Below, in pieces: positions 9,425 to 19,100 of a stretch of 64,000 bases of DNA. Position 1 is the stretch's first letter, and each line of letters begins with the position of its first letter. The notes under the pieces are model-generated. The model ran no database searches, was not told the DNA's origin, and saw only the letters and a list, made by a program, of their open reading frames with translations. A program made the position numbers and the translations under genes. The DNA comes from a virus, in the IMG/VR virus record IMGVR_UViG_3300036770_004723, positions 62,001 through 126,000 of that record; one strand, given 5' to 3'.

Positions 9425-10181
9425 TCTTTTTCCTAGATCTTAAGGTCCCTATTGAGGTCTGCTTAATCTGGCCTACAGGATTATCTAGATTTGGGCGGTA
9501 TCTATTCATGTTGTAATCTAGCATAGAGGCTTCTCTTACTTGATTTTTTGAAGTAGCTATCGCATCCTGTACTAATCCGCTTAAATAGGCTTCTTTAACA
9601 CTAACAGGTATGTTAGGTAAATCCATTATTACACTTGCAACGAAATCTACTTTAATGCCGTTTTTAATATAAGGTAATAAGTTGTTATCTATATTAAAGC
9701 CATCTATACCCAAGCCGTCACGGACAAAAGCTTCAGTTCTGGCAGAAGCATGTTCTATACCTAAAAGTTTAGGTATATACTTTGATACAAACATAGAGTC
9801 AAAAGCTTTGGTTTCTTGATCTAAAATTTTGTTAAATTTAGCCAAATCCCTTTTATCTATTTTTATTACGTTCTCAGGTTCTTCTCTTTCATACTTGAAT
9901 CTAGAAGGTTCGAGATAAGGTTTTTCCTCTACATCATCGCGTTTTCTTAGAACGTCAAGATCTACATAACTTGAGTTAAATACAGTATCCTCATTTTTTA
10001 CTTTTTGTTTTTTAATAGGTTTTACTATAAAAAGATTGCCACTGAATATAGGCAAACGTCCTTTGCAGTAAGATATTTCACCGACAACATAATCTGATAT
10101 TAAAGGTTTATCTATTTCATTAAATAAAATACTTACTGAATCTAATAAACCATAAGGGGATTCGTCATGTGACCTGAACAT
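9381..10181 (-). CDS. Hypothetical protein upstream of terminase (266 aa)
   Basis: Unrecognised. The start is ATG at 10181 with GGAAAAAATT upstream; a longer TTG reading runs into a hairpin and is rejected. The C-terminal tail is Lys/Asn/Glu-rich and overlaps the terminase start by 44 bases. The position just upstream of the large terminase is where small terminase subunits often lie, but I see no helix-turn-helix I can defend, so no function is given. Confidence 0.7.
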   Translation of the reverse strand: MFRSHDESPYGLLDSVSILFNEIDKPLISDYVVGEISYCKGRLPIFSGNLFIVKPIKKQKVKNEDTVFNSSYVDLDVLRKRDDVEEKPYLEPSRFKYEREEPENVIKIDKRDLAKFNKILDQETKAFDSMFVSKYIPKLLGIEHASARTEAFVRDGLGIDGFNIDNNLLPYIKNGIKVDFVASVIMDLPNIPVSVKEAYLSGLVQDAIATSKNQVREASMLDYNMNRYRPNLDNPVGQIKQTSIGTLRSRKKNEKETGTENKNKQQ

Positions 10182-10197
10182 AATTTTTTCCAAAGAC

Positions 10198-10222
10198 AAA
10201 AGGCCGCAATTGCGGCCTTTTT
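10198..10222 (-). terminator. Rho-independent-type terminator after helicase gene
   Basis: AAAGGCCGCAATTGCGGCCTTT forms a perfect 11-bp stem directly after the helicase stop codon. A-rich and T-rich flanks mean it could work in both directions. Confidence 0.7.
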
Positions 10223-10230
10223 ATCAAATT

Positions 10231-11601
10231 TTAAGAAAGTGCGTTTGGACTGTCATCTTCGTCATCTTCGTCGTCATGGGCTGGATTATTATTCCTTGTC
10301 CCGAACTGAGAGTTTTCAACTCCTGGGGGATTTTCAACCCGCATGATTTCGAATTTCTCTTGAAGATCCATTCTAAACAATTCACCGTCCCGTGCTTTAG
10401 CTACATCAACTGGTAATGTTTTAGTTTCACGAACTTCAGGTTTGCTGTAGTTCCATGTCCAAACAATATCAGCATGTTCTTTCATACCGCGAGAATAACG
10501 TAAGTTGTTGCTATCACTGTCTAACTGAGCAAGAACAATAAAAAGAACTTTAAACTCTGAAGCATAAACTTTAGCTTTACGACATATAGCACTTAACATA
10601 CGCCATTGATTATCATCATCAACACCTTCTAACAGACTAATGTAATCTAGAATGACCACTTTATAGTTGTAAGGTTTAACCATGTTAATAACATCATCAA
10701 TGGTCATAGATCCTGTTGGGCTACTATAACTAAATTTCGACTTAAGCTTTTTAAGCTTTTTGTCGTGTTTCATAGCTGCTTTTAGGATTTTTTGTTTTTC
10801 AATTCTTGTAAGCTTTTGTTGCTTTATCTTCCAGAAAGGAATTCCAGTTAACATAGAAAGAATACGGTTTGTTTCTTGTTCCGCAGTCATTTCAAGTGTT
10901 ATCTTGATAGCTGTTAATCCTGGATTTAATACAGACAAATTGTGTTCTAAGTTTGTTGCAAGTACAGACTTACCTCCACTTGTCGTACCTGCAAGTATCA
11001 TCACTCCTGTTGTAGGTAATCCACCGTTTTTGCGATCATACTCAGCAAAACCAGTTCTGTACATTTTCTCTTGGGGTTTAAACAATGTACGCTTTAATAC
11101 TGCTTTAATATTACCGCCAGCACCAAACGTATGTATTTCCTGTTCTTTACCGAACTCTTTACGGTTATTCGCCAACTTATCGGCAACGCTATTAGCTAGT
11201 TCCTCTGGATCTAAACTATCTTGCTGATCAAAGTAAGATACAATATCTTTACCTATGTCAAACAAAGATCTTAGTTTTCGATAACGATCTAGATTTTGAA
11301 TAAGACTAAGAGTTTTCTGTTTTGAAGATAGTGATTCAATTTCGTCACTATCTTCCAAAAATTCTCGGACTTTTGCATCAAAAGTAGGATCGTCTACCAA
11401 ATCATCCCACACAGGTACTCGTTGCTTTATCTCGACAATTTTTCTTAATCGAGTGTAAGCTTTTTTCACGGCCGGAGTGTGGAATAAGCTTGCATCTGTT
11501 TTACCTAACAACATGGATCTCTGTCTGTCGTTAAGTTTAGCGTTGGTCAATGTTTTTAATAAGCGAATTTCCGATTTAGGCGAAAATAGCTTTTTAGACA
11601 T
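10231..11601 (-). CDS. Replicative DNA helicase (DnaB / T4 gp41 type)
   Basis: Predicted hexameric replication-fork helicase, 456 aa. The RecA-like core starts near residue 180. Landmarks are TGFAEYDRKNGGLPTTGVMI, Walker A AGTTSGGKS, the H1a-like KITLEMTAEQ, Walker B VVILDYISLL, and FIVLAQLDSDS followed by RYSRGMKEHADIVWTW (H4 region). The N-terminal third is helical as in DnaB. The C-terminus is a short Asp/Glu run. The start is taken as ATG at 11601 (AAGGTAGTGTCA upstream), overlapping the previous gene by eight bases. Unlike the packaging and topoisomerase genes here it carries no intein, although DnaB is a frequent intein host. Confidence 0.92.
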   Translation of the reverse strand: MSKKLFSPKSEIRLLKTLTNAKLNDRQRSMLLGKTDASLFHTPAVKKAYTRLRKIVEIKQRVPVWDDLVDDPTFDAKVREFLEDSDEIESLSSKQKTLSLIQNLDRYRKLRSLFDIGKDIVSYFDQQDSLDPEELANSVADKLANNRKEFGKEQEIHTFGAGGNIKAVLKRTLFKPQEKMYRTGFAEYDRKNGGLPTTGVMILAGTTSGGKSVLATNLEHNLSVLNPGLTAIKITLEMTAEQETNRILSMLTGIPFWKIKQQKLTRIEKQKILKAAMKHDKKLKKLKSKFSYSSPTGSMTIDDVINMVKPYNYKVVILDYISLLEGVDDDNQWRMLSAICRKAKVYASEFKVLFIVLAQLDSDSNNLRYSRGMKEHADIVWTWNYSKPEVRETKTLPVDVAKARDGELFRMDLQEKFEIMRVENPPGVENSQFGTRNNNPAHDDEDDEDDSPNALS

Positions 11602-12040
11602 TGACACTACCTTTTCTAAATTCTAAATCATTTATCACAGTATTTATTAAGAGCAGAGTACAATTTTCATTTTCTAATTTAGTGGTCCATTCATCTAATA
11701 ACTCTTTATTGTTAATATCATAGAACACCTTACTAGGTTTTCTAGCTTGTGGTCTATTCTGTCTTTGTCTTAAGATTGGTGGATTCCCAGTTACATCTGT
11801 TTGTAGTGCCGAAAGCATTTGATTAATAGATTCCAGACTGTAAGGAAATCTCTTCCCTAAATGAAAAGTGATCATGTTATTTGAGATACCTGGATATCTC
11901 TTTACGGTCTTAAGAACAACATAAAGTAAATTATTTTTCTCAGCAAACATGCCCTGAGAAATCATGCCAAACAGAACAGACCTTTTCACCATTAAGTCGT
12001 GGTCTACTTTACCTGCCAGCAGCAACTCTGTGGTACTCAT
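11594..12040 (-). CDS. Hypothetical protein, possibly winged-helix (148 aa)
   Basis: Not recognised with confidence. Residues ~50-115 (VKRYPGISNNMITFHLGKRF, then SLESINQMLSALQT, then a basic beta-hairpin-like PILRQRQNRP and KVFYDI) have the spacing of a winged helix-turn-helix. It overlaps the helicase start by eight bases and is probably co-translated, so a replication or regulatory role is possible. Confidence 0.65.
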   Translation of the reverse strand: MSTTELLLAGKVDHDLMVKRSVLFGMISQGMFAEKNNLLYVVLKTVKRYPGISNNMITFHLGKRFPYSLESINQMLSALQTDVTGNPPILRQRQNRPQARKPSKVFYDINNKELLDEWTTKLENENCTLLLINTVINDLEFRKGSVNV

Positions 12041-12057
12041 TATAGTTTTCCCTTTAG

Positions 12058-13182
12058 CTACACAGATACGCCAAGTTCGATAGCTGCTTCACGTAAACAG
12101 CTCATTATATATTTTTCGTCACGGTCAATGTACTTACCTACTATTTGCATTGCCTCTGACCGCGACTTAGAACAAATGAAATCTTGAGAAGTCTTATCTG
12201 CGGATCTAAGCAATCTTTTTGCCTTTAACCATTCAGTAAACTTTTCTACTTCCCTTCCTATAAAAACAGACAATACAAATCCTTTACGTGTTTCTCCGAA
12301 TTTGTTTAGCCATCTGTCAACGCTGTAGTCGAAATCACTAATAAGTTTAGTTAAGGCAGATTCATCATAATAGTTCTCAACAGGAATTTCTTGCCCTTCA
12401 GAATCATAATTAATGAACATCTGAGATTCAGCTACAACATTTAGTTGATAGGTTCGTTTTTCACCTTCCCCTGAGCCAACTAAATTTTGACGTTTTTCAG
12501 TCGTATAATATTCTATTAAATTCACAACTTTGTTATTTACAGAAGATCTTAAATAGTTGCAAACGTATTCATCACTTTTAGTGCATGGATGTAATAAGTA
12601 GTAAGCACGTAAAGCACAGATTAACAGTTCAGCATGGAAATCTTTTTTATCCATGTTGTTGAACTGGTAGATAAATCTCAATTTTTTCTTTGTTTTAAAT
12701 CGGATAAATCTAGTAATGTTTTCATAATGCTTATCAAAACCCACACGTATCAAATTGAATTGCTTAGGATCAAAACTTTTAAAAGTGTGACCTAGGCTAA
12801 CGTATTTTTTCTTTATGTCTGTTCTAAGTTTTTTAACAGACTGATAAATGCGTACAGCGTCACAGCGACATAAATCGTATTTAGTGTAAGATTCTTCTGC
12901 CACGTTAGCATCAAGGCCACGGTAGCCTGATAAGTAGCAGGCATAAAATCTCATGTTAAAAATAGCTTGTCCCGATTCAGCCAAGCTAATTCTAAATTGG
13001 CTAGGTGAAATATCGAGTTTTTTGAAATCAACTAAGGTTTCCAATTTTTTGTGAAACTTAGATATGGAAGTCTGCATCGTAAAATGTTCAACTACAGCAT
13101 CGAACAGTTCTTTATTGTTTGAGTATTCTACATTTAAAACATTTTGAAAAACATAGGATAATGATCTTGAGTCGAGTATCAT
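12058..13182 (-). CDS. Possible sigma-like (region 2-like) protein (374 aa)
   Basis: Tentative. The middle of the protein, FHAELLICALRAYYLLHP followed by EYVCNYLRSSVNNKVVNLIEYY and a basic stretch, resembles the helical pattern of sigma70 region 2 (an acidic/aromatic helix, then a helix ending in a short polar link to DNA-binding residues). The last ~35 residues could be a helix-turn-helix. Both matches are loose. The 53551-54579 product is a better sigma candidate. ATG with GGGAATATTT upstream. If not sigma-like, it is simply an unknown helical protein. Confidence 0.6.
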   Translation of the reverse strand: MILDSRSLSYVFQNVLNVEYSNNKELFDAVVEHFTMQTSISKFHKKLETLVDFKKLDISPSQFRISLAESGQAIFNMRFYACYLSGYRGLDANVAEESYTKYDLCRCDAVRIYQSVKKLRTDIKKKYVSLGHTFKSFDPKQFNLIRVGFDKHYENITRFIRFKTKKKLRFIYQFNNMDKKDFHAELLICALRAYYLLHPCTKSDEYVCNYLRSSVNNKVVNLIEYYTTEKRQNLVGSGEGEKRTYQLNVVAESQMFINYDSEGQEIPVENYYDESALTKLISDFDYSVDRWLNKFGETRKGFVLSVFIGREVEKFTEWLKAKRLLRSADKTSQDFICSKSRSEAMQIVGKYIDRDEKYIMSCLREAAIELGVSV

Positions 13183-13195
13183 TTTAAATATTCCC

Positions 13196-14296
13196 TTACT
13201 TAATCAAACTACCCAATTCAACACGAGAAGACTTTTTAGTCTTTTTGGCTTTAGCTTTAGTTGTTTCCTCTTGTTCTTCCATACGCGCATCTAAAACTTT
13301 TTCCAAGTGCGCTAAATATGAAGTCGCTAGTATTTCACGTATTTCATCAAGATCTTCATTTTTTATCAAATCCTTAGGGATCCGAATTTTATACTTACGT
13401 GCGAAACGTTGCAGCTGACGCAGACCCATATCAACAAGATCTTCGGCGCAGGTAATTTCTTTACCATAATCAACGCCTTCATCTAAGGATACATGACCCT
13501 CTTCGTCTTCATAAGCAGCTTTAGCTATACCTTTATCAATATCACGGGCTATGTCACTAAGGCTGTAGATCTTAGTGCCTGCATCTTCAGCACGTTTTAG
13601 TTGATCACGGTTTCGTTTTGCAACAGAGCCAATGTCATCAATAAAGCCCATCACCCCGTTAGTGTTTAGTTTAAGATCAAAATCTGATTCAAGAGGTTTA
13701 ACTTTCTTATCAAACTTTTCAGGACTAGGATCTAAATAGAGACCTTTAAATTCTAACTTACGGCGCAACACTTCAAATTGAGGCAAAGTAAAAACATTTT
13801 TTTCATTACCCATATTCTGAAAAGACATAACAATCTTTCCATCATCACTACAGACTCTAATAAGGTTACTGTCCACACTCAAAATACGAGCAGTCATGAA
13901 ATTAGATAAATACGTGCGCGAAAGTGTACCACGATATCTAACATAAACTTTCTGCAAAAAAGTATAATTGTGTTTTCTAGTAATATTTTCATTTAATAAA
14001 ACCGCAGCAAAAGTACGTAATTGCTCTAAACTGAAGCCGCGAATTACGTCAGCTAATTCGAAAAGACTGCTGCCATTTTTTTCCACACTTTCAGCAAGCG
14101 CAACACTGTTAGGTGTAAAACTAGAACAAGATACATGGCTGGCTTTTTTGCCTTGTTTGCTACAAGTAACGTTTTCCCCGTTAATTAAACGTTCTCTGGT
14201 TAACCCTATACATTCACCACAGGTTAGTTTTTCTTCGGTTAATACTCTTACCCGAATTTTTTGTCCTGTCTTCTGAATAGTTGAGTTCTTTGCCAT
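13196..14296 (-). CDS. Hypothetical Cys-motif protein with C-terminal RVELG tag (366 aa)
   Basis: Unrecognised. The N-terminus has Cys at LTCGEC, NVTCSK and HVSC, possibly a zinc site. Around residues 295-335 the sequence MGLRQLQRFARKYKIRIPK resembles the SAP/HeH-like helix-extended-helix unit seen three times in the 27184-27930 product. The last residues are Lys-rich and end in SSRVELGSLIK, a motif shared with GyrA and two other proteins here. ATG start. The upstream HNH gene overlaps it by 83 bases. Confidence 0.7.
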   Translation of the reverse strand: MAKNSTIQKTGQKIRVRVLTEEKLTCGECIGLTRERLINGENVTCSKQGKKASHVSCSSFTPNSVALAESVEKNGSSLFELADVIRGFSLEQLRTFAAVLLNENITRKHNYTFLQKVYVRYRGTLSRTYLSNFMTARILSVDSNLIRVCSDDGKIVMSFQNMGNEKNVFTLPQFEVLRRKLEFKGLYLDPSPEKFDKKVKPLESDFDLKLNTNGVMGFIDDIGSVAKRNRDQLKRAEDAGTKIYSLSDIARDIDKGIAKAAYEDEEGHVSLDEGVDYGKEITCAEDLVDMGLRQLQRFARKYKIRIPKDLIKNEDLDEIREILATSYLAHLEKVLDARMEEQEETTKAKAKKTKKSSRVELGSLIK

Positions 14297-14783
14297 TTTT
14301 CTTATATCCTTTGGAACTTAATGTAAAGTTTATGCAAAACAGAAGAGTTTGTTCCATGTTTGTAATACCAGCCAAATCCTTTTTCAGCAATTCAAGACCT
14401 TGCCTTGTGGCAGGATCTGCATGTACCATAGGAAGCAACGTCATTTTTGCATTCGATGATACTGGAGGTCTTAATAGTGCATCTACTAATATCTTTAACC
14501 AAACTTCGGCACGTCTTTCCGCAGTTTCATCTGACCAGAATTTTTGAAGAGGACCAGACTTCTTTGCTCCTATACGCGCAACCACAGCATCTGCTTTTGC
14601 GTGAAGTGTTGTATGACAAGATCCATCAAGAGGTATTTGCAGACTTTCATGGCCACCGCACGATCTAGGTATAGTATGATGCCAATTAATATTTTTAAAA
14701 AAATTACCGCAAATACAACACTGTTCGAATCCATCTGATCTAGCAACTACAGGTAACTTATTTTCTATTTTTGTTTTTGACAT
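14214..14783 (-). CDS. HNH-type putative endonuclease (189 aa)
   Basis: The N-terminal half holds an HNH-like zinc nuclease pattern: CCICGNFF, then NWHHTIPRSCGGHESLQ, then DGSCHTTLHAKADA. The HH, the central polar stretch and CH...LH fit the ββα-metal fold. The C-terminal half is unrecognised and basic. The start is ATG at 14783 with AGGTGG five bases upstream; a GTG three codons earlier is rejected. It overlaps both neighbours, unusual for a recently inserted homing gene, so it may be a resident phage nuclease. Substrate unknown. Confidence 0.72.
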   Translation of the reverse strand: MSKTKIENKLPVVARSDGFEQCCICGNFFKNINWHHTIPRSCGGHESLQIPLDGSCHTTLHAKADAVVARIGAKKSGPLQKFWSDETAERRAEVWLKILVDALLRPPVSSNAKMTLLPMVHADPATRQGLELLKKDLAGITNMEQTLLFCINFTLSSKGYKKNGKELNYSEDRTKNSGKSINRRKTNLW

Positions 14784-16026
14784 TACGACCACCTAAAGGC
14801 AGTCCCCAAGATAAAACTTTAACGTTGCCTTTAGTTTGGCTATAAAGGTTTCTATATACAGATGAAGGAACTACCCAAGCTAATGCAATGTCATTGTTTT
14901 TGGGGCTAGTTAAAAATTCAGAAGACATTAAACTATATTCATGCCCTCGCTCACGCAACTGTTCTAAAAATTCTGTTACTCTAGTGTAGTAAACATTAGA
15001 AGATTTTTTCTCAAGCGCTCTTACACGAGATTGATGTAAAGACTTTGATTCACTGACTCTTTTAATTGCTTTACCTATATTAGAATCTTGTCGATCTAAC
15101 TCTGATTGTTTTAAAGAAAGTTGTTCAGTAAGTTCCAGCTTTTTTACTTTAGTAAGTGTACCAATACGCTTATATGAAAGCAAAAGATTCTCAATCTTTT
15201 CTATTTCAGATTTAAGTTTACGCAGTTTAGATCGCTCAGACTTTAAATTAATTTTAGCCAATTTTAACTTGTTGGCAATCGGGTCATTGTCTACAATGTT
15301 ATGCGCGATTTCTTCGGCAGAAGTACGGCTAAATTGAAGAATTGTCTGCTTGGTCAATATCAAAGCTATATCACTGCTATCCGCAGCTGCCAGACCTAAA
15401 GGCTCTACAGTTTTAAAAACATTACGTAAAATTTTAGTGTTACGTAATGCAACGTTTTCGAATGAAACAGTAATAGGTAATTCAACTGGTAATACTGCGT
15501 CACGGGATATATCTAATTTCTCATTTTTAATTTTACTGACTAACGAATTTGATATCAACTTGGTGTAAGCAGAAAGCTTATTATTGACATATTCGTATTG
15601 AGCGTTAGAAAAATCACAATCGTTTTCTGTTACCTCAGAAGAAACTTTTTCTAAAGCTGCTTCAGGGTCTTCGTTGTATTTTTCAATTTGATTGTATGCT
15701 GCTGCTTGTAGATCTTGCAACCTATCGAATACATCTGTGCGAACTTCTTTGCAGAAAGTTGGTACATTTATTTCTCGATTGCTTACAGCATACTTTAAGG
15801 ATCTTATAGTATTAATTAGGTAGATTGTCGGCTTTTTCTGTTTTGAAAACTTACGATTTGATTTCGAAGCCGTCAAAAAATCTTCTAATTGATCTATAGT
15901 TGTTTGAAGGGTTTTTAAAGTTATATCTGCATTTTTAAAGTTTAAAGCATTATCTGCTTTTTTTATCAATTTTTGAGTTGAGCTAATGCTCGACATCAAT
16001 GATTGAAGTGCGTTGACTTCTGACAT
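14758..16026 (-). CDS. Hypothetical coiled-coil protein (422 aa)
   Basis: Unrecognised. Residues ~270-350 are a strong heptad-rich coiled coil (KLRKLKSEIEKIENLLLSYKR region); the N-terminal part is also helical. The start is probably ATG at 16026 with AAGGA upstream; two earlier in-frame ATGs lack good sites. A bidirectional terminator stands between it and the GyrA-like gene. A structural, scaffold or chaperone role would fit a long coiled coil, but nothing proves it. Confidence 0.65.
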   Translation of the reverse strand: MSEVNALQSLMSSISSTQKLIKKADNALNFKNADITLKTLQTTIDQLEDFLTASKSNRKFSKQKKPTIYLINTIRSLKYAVSNREINVPTFCKEVRTDVFDRLQDLQAAAYNQIEKYNEDPEAALEKVSSEVTENDCDFSNAQYEYVNNKLSAYTKLISNSLVSKIKNEKLDISRDAVLPVELPITVSFENVALRNTKILRNVFKTVEPLGLAAADSSDIALILTKQTILQFSRTSAEEIAHNIVDNDPIANKLKLAKINLKSERSKLRKLKSEIEKIENLLLSYKRIGTLTKVKKLELTEQLSLKQSELDRQDSNIGKAIKRVSESKSLHQSRVRALEKKSSNVYYTRVTEFLEQLRERGHEYSLMSSEFLTSPKNNDIALAWVVPSSVYRNLYSQTKGNVKVLSWGLPLGGRNVKNKNRK

Positions 16027-16074
16027 TGTTGTTATTCCTTTTTCCATTTTTTTAATAATATGGGTTTTCACCCG

Positions 16075-16114
16075 AAAGAGCTAGAGAATAAAAATTAGTG
16101 TTCTCTAGCTCTTT
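16075..16114 (-). terminator. Terminator after the GyrA-like gene
   Basis: Perfect 14-bp stem (AAAGAGCTAGAGAA / TTCTCTAGCTCTTT) with a 12-base loop just after the topoisomerase A stop. Confidence 0.7.
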
Positions 16115-16132
16115 TCCTAAAGGTCTAAATTG

Positions 16133-19100
16133 TCAGTTTTTAGCCTTTTTCTTTTTGGCCGATTTTTTAGTTTCGGCAATAGAAGCGTTCATTAGCTTTA
16201 TATACTTATTTACAGATTCACTCAATGAAGAGGAAATACGCGGATTAGGATTTTTTAAATCTTTCTTCCAACCTTTAATATCAGCCTGCGCAGTCTTTAG
16301 CTTATCTTTAATAGTATTAAGCTCTAGCTTAGCCAAGCTACGCAACTTTCTTTCAATAATATAGGTTGCGCGTTCTCGATCAATCTTTAATGTTTTTGCT
16401 GCGTAGGTATCTGGATCATCTTTGTCCAAAGCCTTTTTCATTACCTCCAATACTTTATCTTTATTTATAACAGCAAACATTTGTGTTTCATATTCCCAAA
16501 TGTCACGCTCACGTTTGCTAATAACGTTTTCGAGATATTTTTGTTCTAAAACTATGCGGTATTTTACCCATTGGGTAATGTAATTACTAAAGTTTACATA
16601 AGCAAACTTTGTTTTCGTTTCATCGACATGGTTAACTACTAAACCTAAATTGTAGAATTGACTACCAGTTAAAATCTTTTTAACTTTTTCAGCTAAATCA
16701 TACAGGCCGTCGTCGTCAACACCGCGTTTAGGTACAACGTAGTAATATGCTCCGAATGCGCCAGCGTTCGGTCGCTTATCACCACAGTCGCTTACCCAAC
16801 GACTTACTCCAGGTAATTCACGAATTTTATCTCGCTTCTTTTCAACCATTTCTTCAGATTGAAAACCAGGTGCATAAGAAACAATTTCAATGATTTTATT
16901 TTTATAGTCAATATTTATCTTAGGGCGATATTTTATTGCCTTAGCTCGACCTGTTTTAATAAAATCTTCTAGTTCTTCTTTGGTAGAAACACATTCAGAT
17001 CCAAACGGCGCATTTATTCTTAAATGCTTGACACATTCTTCATCCGTAACTTTGCCTTTATTCAAAGCAATTTCAACCAACTTTGCAACACCTTCAATTT
17101 CAAAACTTGGATTACAGGCACGAACGCCATAGGCAATACCACCTTCGTTACCAATCAATAACATTGTTGGAAGCAATGAAGGCAAATATAATGGAATATC
17201 TTCACTGTCATCGAAGTTTTTAATTCTGGGAACAACTTCAAGATAACCACTATCAAGTAAAAACATTTTTGCGTAGTCGGCTAATCGCACTTCGGTATTA
17301 TGTACAATCATACCGTTCGCTGTATAAGAATTACTCACAGGAACAGTGAGATCGTAAGTAGGTTCATCTCCTATATACTCGATACGTTTGATAGGCACTA
17401 AGAAATAGTTCTTATCTAAAATATTAGTCAGTTTATCCACAAAAGTAGGGAAATATTTCCCTACAAATTTACCGACCTGTGTTAGCCAAAGTTTTAAAGA
17501 TTCTAAAGTCAATGGCATACTGCGTCCAGATAGTCCATATAGCATAGAGGCTATGTACTTAGGAATTGGATTGCCTTCTTCATCTTCTTGTTTACTCAGA
17601 ATGTCTTCATAATAAGATCGCACAACTTCAGGTAAGAAACTTAGTTTCTGATTATCATACGCCGAATTGAGTACATTACCGCTTTTACGTTCAGATAAAA
17701 ATCCGATTTCAGATTGAAATCTGTCGTGCATTAGTTTACTGCATAGATAAAGAGTGTCTTTAGTTTGTGCAAAAGGTAATCCAAATTTAGATACTAGAAT
17801 CGTCTGAAGTTGATCTAAAAGTTTGGAACTTTTGGATGTATACGTAACGCCGGACGCATGTGCAGATCCATCTCCTTCAAATAGTGAGGAAAGAAATGAA
17901 ACCATCTCGACTTTACTCGACATAAGTACGCATAGCGGAACTTCTTTCTCACGAGCAACACACGGAAAAATTCCATTAGCAGATAAAAAAGAAATTAAAT
18001 GCGTACTATTTATAGTACATTGGGCATACGGACGTTTAGCCCAATTTATACCATCAGGCTCACGCCATGTGACTGATACATGTACGTTTTCAAATAAAGA
18101 TTCAGTCAATTCTACAAATAAATCAACCATATCTTTATCAGAATTCATAAATTGGACTGTGTGTTTAGTAATGCTACCTTCTGAAATAACCAAACCTAAC
18201 CAAGTGGCGAATTCCGAAGACATTTTCTTGGGGAGACCTAATATCTTCATGGAAGAACTTCTACCTTCAATATCAGGCTGGTTTAAAAGTTTTGATCCTT
18301 TAGTCCATTTAATTTTAGGATCTCTTTTATAGCAAACTATGTCTCCTTCAGAAATATCTTCAATAGTTTTCCAACTAAAGTCTAGATTAGAATCTAAAGT
18401 AAGTAAAGGTTCATTACTTGTACCTTTAATTTTACCTAAGCGAGTTTCAACTTCAAAGATCTCACGAACACCACTGTCTAACCAGTGTGTAGCTAATTCA
18501 ACACCATCACGCGATTCAACTTTCAAAGAAATTTCTAGTTTGCGTTTAGGTGTCTTGCCTAAGACTTCAGGTATACGTCCAATAGGAAGTAAGCCTAATT
18601 CAGAACTAACTAAAGTATCAGCGGTAAAACAATAACGCTGGGCGGCAGCATTATCAATCGGTGAACCCCAGTTTCCACGACCTTGCGCAAGTTTTGGAAA
18701 AGTATTTGCAATAGTAACTAACGCGCCATAGCAGGCGCTATTATGCGCAAGCATTACTCTTAAACTGTTATCTTGTGAATTACGTCCAGTAGCAATCAAC
18801 ATGTTTTCATTACCTTTAACAGTAAAATCATACATTGGAATTGCTTTTTTACTTTTAACCAGTTTAATACTACGTACTGCTAAATATCCAGCAGTAGGTA
18901 ATCCTTCAATATAATCTCCATGATGTGAGGCATGTTCAGATCTATCAAGAACTACGATATTGTCCGGTCTATTATTTTCACGATCACCGTCACTATGATG
19001 ATAAATTTCGTCAGTGTCTTTATCATCATACAAGTAAGCTCCAGACAACTCATGAAGATTACAAGATACATGCGTATTCAGCGAAAGTTTATGGTAAGAT

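Noticed and set aside
9381-10181. Small terminase subunit
   Set aside because: Position alone suggests it; no DNA-binding motif or family pattern could be seen.
14214-14783. Calling the HNH gene a mobile homing endonuclease
   Set aside because: It overlaps both neighbours in a tight operon, and no interrupted target is visible nearby.
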